From the NCBI GenBank assembly GCA_905197585.1, contig CAJJZO010000017.1, positions 1-17,057 on the forward strand: a stretch of 17,057 nt of DNA, in the 5' to 3' direction. Every line of letters starts with the position of its first letter. Position 1 is the first letter of the stretch. A program made the translations under genes and the position numbers. The notes under the pieces are model-generated. The model saw nothing but the letters and a program-made list of their open reading frames with translations, had not been told where the DNA came from and did not search any database. Shown here one piece after another: positions 1 through 6,349 of the stretch. Source of the stretch: an uncultured Collinsella sp. (GTDB lineage Bacteria > Actinomycetota > Coriobacteriia > Coriobacteriales > Coriobacteriaceae).

Positions 1-2
1 GG

Positions 3-45
3 CGCCCCCGCCCGGCGTTTTCTGCGGCCCTTGGGGGCGGTCCTT
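3..45 (+). terminator. Possible weak terminator of an upstream gene outside the window
   Basis: CGCCCCC (3-9) is complementary to GGGGGCG (33-39), giving a 7-bp GC stem with a long loop, followed by TCCTTTT. No coding region is visible to the left, so what it would terminate is unknown. The large loop and short T tract make this a weak call. Confidence 0.25.
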
Positions 46-73
46 TTGCGCCGGCAATTGGGTATCCCCCCAT

Positions 74-163
74 ATGCCCCGGCATCCGGGGACACTCCTT
101 GAATGTTGTCTGTTCAAGAGTGTCCCCAATGACTAGTCGTTTAAAAGCGTCCCTAACGACTAG
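74..163. repeat. Composite GGGGAC-type repeat remnant with two inverted repeats
   Basis: A unit at about 75-101 reads TGCCCCGGCATCCGGGGACA, then CTCCTTG, and matches the tandem units at 12759-12812. The GGGGACACTC half (88-97) plus TTGAA (99-103) pairs with TTCAAGAGTGTCCCC (113-127), giving 15 bp with one bulged C. Directly after it, CTAGTCGTT (133-141) is inverted at 155-163 as AACGACTAG. The segments GTGTCCCCAATGACTAG (121-137 region) and GCGTCCCTAACGACTAG (147-163) are diverged direct copies. A more degenerate GCGCCGGCA lies at about 48-56. This looks like a decayed repeat cluster. No gene is visible in 1-302. Confidence 0.5.
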
Positions 164-212
164 GCCGCTTGCCTGCGATTTTTGACCGTTGGGCGGGCGC
201 TTCGCCGTTGCC

Positions 213-228
213 GCAAAAACGTTTTTGC
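213..228. promoter_or_regulatory. Perfect 16-bp palindrome upstream of pckA (candidate operator)
   Basis: GCAAAAACGTTTTTGC is a perfect, gapless palindrome centred on CpG, 75 bp before the pckA start. Palindromes with a central CG and flanking A/T runs are typical of LacI-family operators, including catabolite-control sites. A role in repressing or tuning pckA is inferred from position only. I could not place a convincing -35/-10 pair around it (the best -10-like string is TACAAC at 237-242). Confidence 0.4.
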
Positions 229-302
229 ATATCGGGTACAACGGGCTTTACGTGAGTAAAGTGCGCGCCGCGTCCACGTGTCGCGCTTTTAAAGGAGGCC
301 CC

Positions 303-1973
303 ATGCCTGGTGTTACCCCTGCAGAAGTTCTGTCCAACTTTGGTATTGCGCTGGTCGAAGATCCCGCCGAGAATCAGCCCCGTCTGCTGGTCGATCTATC
401 CGCCGCGGAGCTCGTCGAGCACGCCATCCGCCGCGAAGAAGGCCGCATGGCATCCAACGGCGCGCTGGTGATCGAGACGGGGGAGCGCACTGGTCGTTCC
501 CCCAATGACCGCTTTATCGTTGACACCCCCGATGTTCACGACAAGATTGCCTGGGGTGCCGTCAACCGCCCGCTTTCTGCCGAGAGCTACGAGGCCATCA
601 AGGCCGGTATCGTCAACTACCTCAACGAGCGCGATGTGTTCGTCACTCGCGGTATGGCCGGTGCCGATCGCAACCATACGCGTCGCCTGCTTGTCGCCTG
701 CGAGCGTGCCAGCCAAGCGCTCTTTATTAAGCAGATGCTCGCCCGCCCGCTTGCCCGTGAAATCGCACGCACCGGCGAGCCGGACTTCTGCGTGCTCGCC
801 GCTCCCGGCTACCAGTGCGATCCCGCCATTAAGGGCCTCAACTCCAGCGCCGCCGTGGTCATCAACTTCCAGGAGCGCGTGATTTTGGTTGCCGGCACCG
901 GTTACTCCGGCGAAATCAAAAAGTCCATCTTCAGCGTCATGAATTACCTGCTGCCCGTCGAGGACGACGTGCTGCCCATGCACTGCTCGGCCAGCATGGA
1001 TCCCGTCACGCACGAGACCGCCGTGTTCTTTGGCCTTTCGGGCACGGGCAAGACCACGCTTTCGGCCAACCCCACGCGGCTGCTGATCGGCGACGACGAG
1101 CACGGTTGGTCCGACATGGGCATCTTCAACATCGAAGGTGGCTGCTACGCCAAATGCGAGGGCCTGGACGCGTTCCACGAGCCCGAGATCTTCAACGCTG
1201 TCCGCTTTGGCGCGATCTGCGAAAACGTGGTGCTCGACGAGAACCGCAAGCCCAACTACGACGACATCTCGATCACGCACAACACGCGCGTGGCATACCC
1301 TGTGGAGCACATTCCCAACGCGTGGACCAAGGGCATGGGCACCACTCCAAGCGTCGTGCTCTTCCTGACCTGCGATGCCTTTGGCGTGCTGCCGCCCATC
1401 TCGCGCCTGACGGCCGACGCCGCCATGTATCACTTTGTGACGGGCTTTACGGCCAAGATCCCCGGCACCGAGGTCGGCGTCACCGAGCCCACGCCCACGT
1501 TCTCTTCGCTGTTTGGCGAGCCGTTTATGCCGCTCGACCCCATGGTCTATGCCAAGATGCTCGGTGAGCGCATCGCCGACGGCCGCACGCGTGTGTACCT
1601 GGTCAACACCGGCTGGATCGGCGGCGGCTACGGCGTGGGTCATCGCATCGAGCTTGCCTACACGCGCGCCCTGGTGGCCCGCGCCCTCGACGGTACCATC
1701 GAGGACAGCGAGTTCGTGCACGACGACATCTTTAACGTCGACATTCCCACCACGTGCCACGGCGTACCCGACGGCATCCTGGTGCCGCGCCAGTATTGGC
1801 AGAGCACCGCTCGCTACGACGAGGCCGCGCACAACTTGGCCGTGATGTTCGAGGAGAACTTCGAGAAGAAGTACTCGCACCTGCCCGAGTCCGTCAAAGC
1901 CGCCGGTCCGCACGCCCAGGTGTCCGCCGAGGCCCGTCATCACGGCCGCGGCCTGCTGGGACTCCGCCACTAG
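303..1973 (+). CDS. pckA: Phosphoenolpyruvate carboxykinase (ATP)
   Basis: Interconverts oxaloacetate + ATP and PEP + CO2 + ADP in the cytosol, in gluconeogenesis or, in CO2-rich anaerobes, in PEP carboxylation. The product is 556 aa, close to the usual ~540 aa of the ATP-dependent family. Visible motifs are TGRSPNDRF (about 63-71, with the substrate-binding Arg65 position), the P-loop GLSGTGKTT (about 244-252) and the metal-binding kinase-2 motif LIGDDEHGWSD (about 261-271, DD at 264-265). ATG 303 was chosen over an in-frame start at 189 because AAAGGAGG (291-298) lies 4 nt before it and the family N-terminus begins here. The CpG-centred palindrome at 213-228 may regulate it. Hairpin repeat copy 1 follows 19 nt after the stop. 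The long antisense reading frame across this gene is a codon-bias artefact. Confidence 0.97.
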   Translation: MPGVTPAEVLSNFGIALVEDPAENQPRLLVDLSAAELVEHAIRREEGRMASNGALVIETGERTGRSPNDRFIVDTPDVHDKIAWGAVNRPLSAESYEAIKAGIVNYLNERDVFVTRGMAGADRNHTRRLLVACERASQALFIKQMLARPLAREIARTGEPDFCVLAAPGYQCDPAIKGLNSSAAVVINFQERVILVAGTGYSGEIKKSIFSVMNYLLPVEDDVLPMHCSASMDPVTHETAVFFGLSGTGKTTLSANPTRLLIGDDEHGWSDMGIFNIEGGCYAKCEGLDAFHEPEIFNAVRFGAICENVVLDENRKPNYDDISITHNTRVAYPVEHIPNAWTKGMGTTPSVVLFLTCDAFGVLPPISRLTADAAMYHFVTGFTAKIPGTEVGVTEPTPTFSSLFGEPFMPLDPMVYAKMLGERIADGRTRVYLVNTGWIGGGYGVGHRIELAYTRALVARALDGTIEDSEFVHDDIFNVDIPTTCHGVPDGILVPRQYWQSTARYDEAAHNLAVMFEENFEKKYSHLPESVKAAGPHAQVSAEARHHGRGLLGLRH

Positions 1974-1992
1974 CTTCGCCGTGAGTCCATAT

Positions 1993-2029
1993 CCACCACA
2001 AAGGGGACAGGCACCTTTGTGGTGGTTTT
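1993..2029 (+). repeat. Dispersed hairpin repeat, copy 1; likely terminator of pckA
   Basis: CCACCACAAAGG (1993-2004) pairs perfectly with CCTTTGTGGTGG (2014-2025) around the loop GGACAGGCA (2005-2013), followed by TTTT. This is the forward orientation (GGGGACAGGCACC on the + strand). It starts 19 nt after the pckA stop. The same element recurs at 2947, 4524, 4933, 15648 and 16356. The stem and T tract fit an intrinsic terminator. The near-identity between copies points to a mobile or gene-converted repeat. Confidence 0.85.
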
Positions 2030-2056
2030 GCTCGTGTGGATGACTCGGGTTACAAT
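2028..2056 (+). promoter_or_regulatory. Candidate sigma-70-type promoter for the B3/B4-domain gene
   Basis: TTGCTC (2028-2033), a 17-nt spacer and TACAAT (2051-2056) match the -35/-10 pattern, with three and five of six consensus bases. The -35 box overlaps the T tract at the right edge of hairpin repeat copy 1, so termination of pckA and initiation of the next unit would be back to back. The predicted start near 2063 leaves a leader of about 140 nt. Confidence 0.45.
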
Positions 2057-2110
2057 ACGCCTGACATATCGTTCCCTTCTCCGGATGGGGACAGCGCAAG
2101 CGTTCTTGTG

Positions 2111-2169
2111 ACGGCACCGTAGGACTTTGAAGGTGGCCGTTGTAAGGGCGCTTTTTGTTTAGGCGCCCT
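2111..2169 (+). promoter_or_regulatory. Structured 5' leader of the B3/B4-domain gene
   Basis: Two consecutive hairpins lie between the candidate promoter and the start codon. The first pairs ACGGCACC (2111-2118) with GGTGGCCGT (2132-2140), with one bulged base. The second pairs AGGGCGC (2145-2151) with GCGCCCT (2163-2169), with a T-rich loop. I do not recognise a riboswitch class or a T-box sequence. The loop T run could act as a terminator tract in an alternative fold. Confidence 0.3.
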
Positions 2170-2200
2170 CACTCGGGCGCGCACAATGAAGGGAGAGCGT

Positions 2201-2920
2201 ATGAAGAGCTTTATTGCCGAGGATTCATTCTGGGAGCTGTTTCCGCAGGCAGCGGTCGGTGTTGTGGTCGTGGAGGGCATGAAGCCCACGGCTCAGATTC
2301 CTCAAGAGGACGTGGATGCGATTGCGGCGTTGCTCGACCGCGCCAATATCGATGCGGAGCGTCATCTGACCAGCGACACTATCAGCGAGAACGCACCGGT
2401 CAGGGCATGGCGCGAGGCCTATCGTCTGTTCAAGACCAAGAAAGGCGCGCGCTGCTCGATCGAGAACTTGCTCAAACGCGTGCTCAAAGGCAAGCCGGTG
2501 GGCCACATTACGCCCGCGGTGGATATTTACAACACGGTGTCGCTGACCTACGCGCTGCCCGTGGGAGGCGAGGATCTGCATGCGATCGAGGGGGACCTTC
2601 GCCTGAAGGTGACCGACGGTGGCGATGCGTTCTTGCCGCTTGGCGAGGAGACGGACGATCCGACGCTGCCCGGCGAGCTCGCCTACATCGATGATGCGGG
2701 CGCTGTGTGCCGCTGCTGGAACTGGCGCGACGGCGTTCGCACGGCGCTGTCCGATGATTCGGCCGATGCGTTCCTAGCGATTGAGTGCGTGGAGCCCGAG
2801 CGGATGGGGGATTGCCAGGCTGCGATCGATCGCTTAGCCGAGCTGCTTGAGCGCTATCTGGGAGCGACGGTTGTCATTAAGACGCTTGTGACCCGCGACA
2901 ATCCTTGCGTGGAGCTGTAG
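2201..2920 (+). CDS. Free-standing B3/B4 (PheT editing-like) domain protein
   Basis: A 239-aa soluble protein resembling the B3/B4 domain of the phenylalanyl-tRNA synthetase beta subunit, the part that hydrolyses mischarged Tyr-tRNA(Phe). The family-like core is the DIYNTVSLTYALPVGGEDL stretch (about 111-129), followed by an acidic C-terminal half. No synthetase catalytic core or anticodon-binding domain is present, so it is a stand-alone domain. Its function is not established. Trans-editing or RNA/amino-acid binding is an inference from the fold. ATG 2201 is preferred over ATG 2186 because AAGGGAGAG (2189-2197) is a good ribosome binding site for the former and nothing suitable precedes the latter. 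It has its own candidate promoter and leader, and hairpin repeat copy 2 lies 26 nt after the stop. Confidence 0.7.
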   Translation: MKSFIAEDSFWELFPQAAVGVVVVEGMKPTAQIPQEDVDAIAALLDRANIDAERHLTSDTISENAPVRAWREAYRLFKTKKGARCSIENLLKRVLKGKPVGHITPAVDIYNTVSLTYALPVGGEDLHAIEGDLRLKVTDGGDAFLPLGEETDDPTLPGELAYIDDAGAVCRCWNWRDGVRTALSDDSADAFLAIECVEPERMGDCQAAIDRLAELLERYLGATVVIKTLVTRDNPCVEL

Positions 2921-2946
2921 CGGCGCCTAGAACCTATTGATGCCCC

Positions 2947-2987
2947 AAACCACCACAAAGGTGCCTGTCCCCTTTGTGGTGGTTTTT
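2947..2987 (+). repeat. Dispersed hairpin repeat, copy 2; likely terminator of the B3/B4 gene
   Basis: AAACCACCACAAAGG (2947-2961) pairs with CCTTTGTGGTGGTTT (2971-2985), a perfect 15-bp stem with loop TGCCTGTCC and a T5 tract ending at 2987. The loop is the reverse complement of copy 1's loop, so the element is inserted in the opposite orientation while the palindromic arms stay the same. Confidence 0.85.
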
Positions 2988-3021
2988 ATGTTGATGGGTT
3001 AACAAATGGGGTATTTGGGTA

Positions 3022-3056
3022 CGGGTGTCGCCTTATGCGACTAAGATGTTTACCCG
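3022..3056. promoter_or_regulatory. Nested inverted repeat upstream of the marR-type gene
   Basis: Outer arms CGGGT (3022-3026) and ACCCG (3052-3056) enclose inner arms GTCGC (3027-3031) and GCGAC (3037-3041) around CTTAT. The site lies 35-69 bp before the MarR-family start codon. MarR regulators commonly bind such sites at their own promoters, so autoregulation is possible. The arms are short and no convincing -35 box was found. Confidence 0.25.
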
Positions 3057-3090
3057 TTAGCATTATGCAAGCGAAAGGCGGTCGTCTCCC

Positions 3091-3540
3091 ATGCAGCAGA
3101 GCGACGAGACACGTTTCGAGGACTTTGTCGGACTGATCAGCGGTCTCTACAAGGAGATCCAGCGCATTAAGACGTCTGAGGGCGCAAGGCTGGGCCTCAA
3201 GGGCTCCGACGTTATGTGCCTGTACTATCTTGAGCGCAGCAAGGACGGCCTGACTGGTGCCGACCTGGCTCGCATGGCAGGCGTGACCCGCGCCGCCGTC
3301 TCGCGTACGCTCGCGCATCTGGAGGAGGGCGGCTACGTCGAAGTCGATGATTCGGGCGATGCCGCCGTTAAGTATCGTGCTCCGGTTCGCCTGACCGCTC
3401 TGGGCGGCGAGAGCATGAGCGAGGCGGACCGCATCATTCGCGAGGTGCTCGATACCACCGGTAAGGCTATGGGTGTGGAGCAGCGCGAGCAGATGTATGC
3501 ATCGCTGCGTACGATTCTCGACACCCTGCGCGAGATCTAA
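3091..3540 (+). CDS. MarR-family winged-helix transcriptional regulator
   Basis: A 149-aa protein of typical MarR length. N-terminal and C-terminal dimerisation helices flank a winged helix-turn-helix. The segment LTGADLARMAGVTRAAVSRT (about 55-74) is the HTH with its recognition helix, followed by HLEEGGYVEVDDSGDAAVKY, which forms the wing strands. It should act as a homodimeric DNA-binding repressor or activator. The ligand and targets are unknown. AAAGGCGG (3074-3081) precedes ATG 3091 by 9 nt. The DegV-family gene follows on the same strand after 119 nt, so it may be a target or be co-transcribed. A nested inverted repeat at 3022-3056 could be its operator. Confidence 0.88.
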   Translation: MQQSDETRFEDFVGLISGLYKEIQRIKTSEGARLGLKGSDVMCLYYLERSKDGLTGADLARMAGVTRAAVSRTLAHLEEGGYVEVDDSGDAAVKYRAPVRLTALGGESMSEADRIIREVLDTTGKAMGVEQREQMYASLRTILDTLREI

Positions 3541-3659
3541 GGCCGCCAAGGCATTTGCTTCCCATTAACAACTGCATAGTCCCGTTTGAGCGCGTATACC
3601 GTGCCGGGGCATTGCTGTCAAAATTCCCCGCGCGAGCTCCGCGCAAGAAAGGATTTGTT

Positions 3660-4514
3660 ATGTCCATTCGTATTATTACCGATTCCGCAAGCGATATGTC
3701 GCCGGCGGAGCACCCCGCTCTGCGTGTTTTGCCGCTGTCCGTCACCTTTGGCACCGATGTGTATATGGATGGCGTCGACATCGATCATCAGCGCTTTTAC
3801 GAGATGCTCGTGGAGCGCGATGAGCTGCCCAAGACCGGCCAGGTCAACCCGTACGCGTTTTCGCAGGCGATTGCCGAGGCACGTGAGGCCGGCGACGAGG
3901 CAGTGATTATTACCGTGGGCGCCAAGCTTTCGGGCACCAATCAGAGTGCCCGTACCGCACTTGCCGAGGCGCCGGGCGGCGACGTGTTCGTGGTGGACAG
4001 CAATAACGTCACCCTGGGCGAGCGTGTCCTGGTCGAGTATGCGTTGCGCTTGGTGGACGAGGGCCGTAGTGCGGCCCAGATCGCGGCGGCCGTCGAGGCA
4101 GTCCGTGACCGCGTGGTCGTCATCGGCCTGCTCGAGACGCTGGAGTACTTGGTGCGCGGCGGTCGCCTGTCTGCTGCGGCCGGCGCTGTGGGCACGTTGC
4201 TCAACGTAAAGCCCGTTGTGGCCGCCGAGGACGGCCTGATCGTGCAGCTGGGCAAGGCGCGCGGTTCCAAGAACGGTCGTAACCTGCTCAACCAGAAGGT
4301 AGAAAAGGCGGGCGGCGTCGACTTTTCCATGCCGCTGGCGCTGGGCTATACGGGCCTTTCGGATGCGGTGCTCAAGAAGTATGTCGAGGACAGCGCGGCA
4401 CTGTGGGCTGGCCACACCGAGGGCGAGTTGCCCGTTCACACCATCGGCGCCACCATCGGCACCCACGTAGGCCCCGGCGCCGTCGCCGTAGCCTTCTTCC
4501 AGCCCGCCAACTAA
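3660..4514 (+). CDS. DegV-family fatty-acid-binding protein (FakB-like)
   Basis: A 284-aa protein of the DegV family. Members bind a single long-chain fatty acid and, as FakB, present it to the fatty acid kinase FakA for incorporation into phospholipid. Family signatures are RIITDSASDMSP (about 4-15), KTGQVNPYAF (58-67, the first lipid-headgroup motif), AKLSGTNQSAR (88-98) and LVRGGRLSAAAGAVGTLLNV (164-183). No FakA homologue is in the window, so the partner must be elsewhere. An in-frame start at 3555 exists, but ATG 3660 is preferred because the family N-terminus starts there and AAGAAAGGA (3646-3654 region) is correctly spaced. A short GCGCG/CGCGC hairpin (3630-3644) lies just before that site. 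Hairpin repeat copy 3 begins 9 nt after the stop. Confidence 0.92.
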   Translation: MSIRIITDSASDMSPAEHPALRVLPLSVTFGTDVYMDGVDIDHQRFYEMLVERDELPKTGQVNPYAFSQAIAEAREAGDEAVIITVGAKLSGTNQSARTALAEAPGGDVFVVDSNNVTLGERVLVEYALRLVDEGRSAAQIAAAVEAVRDRVVVIGLLETLEYLVRGGRLSAAAGAVGTLLNVKPVVAAEDGLIVQLGKARGSKNGRNLLNQKVEKAGGVDFSMPLALGYTGLSDAVLKKYVEDSAALWAGHTEGELPVHTIGATIGTHVGPGAVAVAFFQPAN

Positions 4515-4523
4515 CCGACCTGC

Positions 4524-4568
4524 CATAAACCACCACAAAGGGGACAGGCACCTTTGTGGTGGTTTATG
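4524..4568 (+). repeat. Dispersed hairpin repeat, copy 3, between degV-type and MGMT-type genes
   Basis: This is the longest stem of the family. CATAAACCACCACAAAGG (4524-4541) pairs over 18 bp with its complement (4551-4568) around the loop GGACAGGCA. Forward orientation. Only TTT within the arm and a later TTTT (4571-4573 region) follow, so the U tract is poorer than in other copies. It ends 26 nt before the next start codon, and the message of the next gene could therefore begin inside or close to it. Confidence 0.85.
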
Positions 4569-4594
4569 CTTTTCCGGGTGGAAGGGAGCGAGCA

Positions 4595-4915
4595 ATGGCG
4601 TCTGAGGGCTTTTTTGAACGGGTGTACGAGGTGGTCGAGCAGATCCCCGAGGGGATGGTCGCCACGTATGGCCAGGTGGCGCTGCTTGCCGGTCGTCCAC
4701 GAAGTGCGCGGTACGTGGGGTATGCCCTGCATAGTAATCCGCGCCTCGGCGAGATTCCCTGTCACCGCGTGGTGTTTGCCGACGGGCACATATGCGAGGG
4801 CTTCGCTTTTGGCGGTCCCGATGCTCAACGTGAGCTTTTGCTAGGGGAAGGTGTGGCGTTTAAGGACGACATGCACGTCGACTTGGCCGCCTGTCGCTGG
4901 CCTGCCGGGCTCTAG
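4595..4915 (+). CDS. Single-domain MGMT/Atl-like DNA-binding protein with retained Cys
   Basis: A 106-aa protein covering only the C-terminal (Ada/MGMT methyltransferase) domain, PF01035-like. Visible are ATYGQVALLAG (about 23-33, with the family's Tyr), the recognition helix SARYVGYALHSNP (37-49) and IPCHRVV (54-60). Alkyltransferase-like (Atl) proteins of similar size replace the active Cys with Trp or Ala in PxHR. Here the Cys (C56) is present, so direct repair of O6-alkylguanine or S-alkylated substrates is possible. Signalling to nucleotide excision repair, as for Atl proteins, remains an alternative. ATG 4595 follows AAGGGAG (4582-4588) by 6 nt. An in-frame extension to 4556 runs back into the hairpin repeat and is unlikely. 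Copy 4 of the repeat follows the stop. Confidence 0.85.
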   Translation: MASEGFFERVYEVVEQIPEGMVATYGQVALLAGRPRSARYVGYALHSNPRLGEIPCHRVVFADGHICEGFAFGGPDAQRELLLGEGVAFKDDMHVDLAACRWPAGL

Positions 4916-4932
4916 CGGTTCTGCCGTGGCGA

Positions 4933-4971
4933 AAACCACCACAAAGGCGCCTGTCCCCTTTGTGGTGGTTT
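4933..4971 (+). repeat. Dispersed hairpin repeat, copy 4; likely terminator of the MGMT-type gene
   Basis: AAACCACCACAAAGG (4933-4947) pairs over 15 bp with CCTTTGTGGTGGTTT (4957-4971). The loop is CGCCTGTCC, which differs from the family loop by one base (C for T at 4948), and the orientation is reversed. It starts 17 nt after the stop codon. The T tract is short (TTTAGTTTAC). Confidence 0.82.
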
Positions 4972-5043
4972 AGTTTACTTGGGCTAACTTATGGAGAAGC
5001 TATGGCGGCGCATTTTGTCGTCAAAAAGTAAACCACGGCGAAC

Positions 5044-5195
5044 TATATTGGTTTCAGCAACGGAGCAGGCAATAGGCGATGAAAAAGCCTGCCCTGTTGA
5101 GTTTGATTCGCATTCCTCCCCTCTGTGCGATTCAACGGTGTACTTCGGGAACAGGCCTGCTGGCAACTAGCTGCCGGCGGGCCTGTTCCTGTTTG
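5044..5195 (+). ncRNA. Candidate structured RNA with three hairpins (unrecognised)
   Basis: This gene-free region carries a TATATT -10-like box (5044-5049) and three hairpins in series. GCAGGC (5065-5070) pairs with GCCTGC (5087-5092). TTGATTCGCA (about 5100-5112) pairs with TGCGATTCAA (about 5126-5135), with one mismatch and a C-rich loop. An 18-bp stem (5148-5165 with 5172-5189, loop ACTAGC) is followed by TGTTTGTC. The long stem contains two T-G pairs that are wobble pairs only in a + strand RNA, which supports rightward transcription. No good -35 box was found (TCAAAA at 5021-5026). No open frame with a ribosome binding site was seen, and it matches no RNA class I can name. Confidence 0.35.
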
Positions 5196-5236
5196 TCGAG
5201 GGGGTGCGATGGACGGAGCCGAAGCGGTCCGGCTCC

Positions 5237-5264
5237 AAAAAAGGCGGACGCCGTAGCGCCCGCC
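5237..5264 (-). terminator. Intrinsic terminator of trpS
   Basis: Read on the - strand, GGCGGGCGC and GCGTCCGCC form a 9-bp stem (one G-U) closed by the tetraloop TACG, a UNCG-type stable loop, followed by TTTTTT (5242-5237). It lies 36-63 nt beyond the trpS stop codon. Between it and the structured RNA candidate, GGAGCC/GGCTCC (5215-5236) forms a further small hairpin. Confidence 0.85.
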
Positions 5265-5299
5265 CTAAAGCAATCGAAAGCTCAAGCCAGCAGATCGGT

Positions 5300-6349
5300 C
5301 TAGTACACCATGCCCATGGCGTCCTGAACCTCGGCCAGGGTCTGCTCGGCGATCTCGTTGGCGCGACGGTTGCCCTCGTGCAGGACGTCCTTCACGTAAT
5401 CCAGATCGTTCTCGTAGCGCTGGCGACGCTCGCGGATCGGTGCGAAGTACTCGTTGACGGCCTCGGTCACGTACTTCTTGAGCTGGCCGGAGCCGCCCAT
5501 GCCGATCTCCTCGGCAATCTCGCCCTCGGAGCGACCGGTGCAGATGGCGGCTGTCGAAAGCAGGCCAGACACGCCGGGGCGGTTCTCGGGATCGAACGTG
5601 ATCATGCGCTCGGAGTCGGTCTGGCTCTTTTTGATGCGCTTGGCCGTTTCCTCGGCGGTCATCGAGATGTTGATGGCGTTGCCGTAGCTCTTGCTCATCT
5701 TGCGGCCGTCCAGGCCGGGCAGCAGCGGGGTCTCGGACAGCAGCGCGTCGACCTCGGGGAACACCTTGCCGTAGCGGTTGTTAAAGCGGCGGGCGATGGT
5801 GCGGGTGAGCTCGATGTGCGGCAGCTGGTCACGACCGACGGGCACCACGTTGCCCTTGCAGAACAGGATGTCGCAGGCCTGATGCACCGGGTAGGTGAGC
5901 AGAAGGCCGGTAAGCTCATGGCCCGAGGCCTCCATCTCGGCCTTGACGGTGGGGTTGCGCGCCAGCTCGGCCTCGGACACCAGCGACAGGAACGGCAGCA
6001 TGAGCTGGTTGGCGGCGGGCACGGCGGAGTGCGCGTAGATCATGGTCTTGTCGGGATCGATACCGCAGGCAAGGTAGTCCATGACCATGTTGTACACGTT
6101 GTCCTGGATGTGCTCGGTCGTGTCGCGGTCAGTGATGACCTGGTAGTCGGCGATGAGCACGTTGGTCTTGGCGCCCATGTTCTGCAGCTCAACACGGCCC
6201 TTGAGGGTGCCGAAGTAGTGGCCCAGGTGCAGACGGCCGGTGGGGCGGTCGCCGGTGAGCATGGTGAACTTCTCGGGCGCCTTGGTCAGGCCCTCGCGAA
6301 TGGCGTTGCTCTTTTGCAGCGCGACTTCGTAGCTGTTCTCGTTTGGCAT
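5300..6349 (-). CDS. trpS: Tryptophanyl-tRNA synthetase
   Basis: Charges tRNA(Trp) with tryptophan using ATP. It is a class Ic synthetase and acts as a homodimer in the cytosol. The product is 349 aa, normal for bacterial TrpRS (330-350). The HIGH-type motif is PTGRLHLGHYFG (36-47, HLGH at 41-44) and the KMSKS loop is GRKMSKSYGN (215-224). Tryptophan-pocket segments such as TYPVHQACDILFC (152-164) and VPVGRDQLPHIE (169-180) are present. ATG 6349 is chosen because TAGGAGC lies 5 nt upstream on the - strand (6354-6360). A longer in-frame start at 6454 lacks a ribosome binding site. It follows the WecA-like gene on the same strand after 170 nt, with no terminator seen between them. No T-box or trp attenuator is visible upstream. 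Confidence 0.97.
   Translation of the reverse strand: MPNENSYEVALQKSNAIREGLTKAPEKFTMLTGDRPTGRLHLGHYFGTLKGRVELQNMGAKTNVLIADYQVITDRDTTEHIQDNVYNMVMDYLACGIDPDKTMIYAHSAVPAANQLMLPFLSLVSEAELARNPTVKAEMEASGHELTGLLLTYPVHQACDILFCKGNVVPVGRDQLPHIELTRTIARRFNNRYGKVFPEVDALLSETPLLPGLDGRKMSKSYGNAINISMTAEETAKRIKKSQTDSERMITFDPENRPGVSGLLSTAAICTGRSEGEIAEEIGMGGSGQLKKYVTEAVNEYFAPIRERRQRYENDLDYVKDVLHEGNRRANEIAEQTLAEVQDAMGMVY

Noticed and set aside
396..2117. 573-codon open frame antisense to pckA
   Set aside because: It mirrors pckA in the GC-biased opposite frame, has no ribosome binding site, reads as His/Gly/Val-rich composition and runs through the hairpin repeat.
2057..2200. T-box leader before the B3/B4-domain gene
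   Set aside because: No AGGGTGGNACCGCG-type T-box sequence and no specifier-loop architecture could be found.
4554..4620. Earlier starts of the MGMT-type gene inside hairpin repeat copy 3
   Set aside because: The extension translates the repeat arm, has no ribosome binding site and falls outside the family domain.
3618..4700. 360-codon frame antisense to the DegV- and MGMT-type genes
   Set aside because: It spans two well-supported + strand genes and a repeat, and its composition is that of a shadow frame.
5100..5140. 6C RNA (actinobacterial RNA with two C-loop hairpins)
   Set aside because: Only one hairpin loop is C-rich, and its C run is interrupted. The second conserved hairpin is missing.
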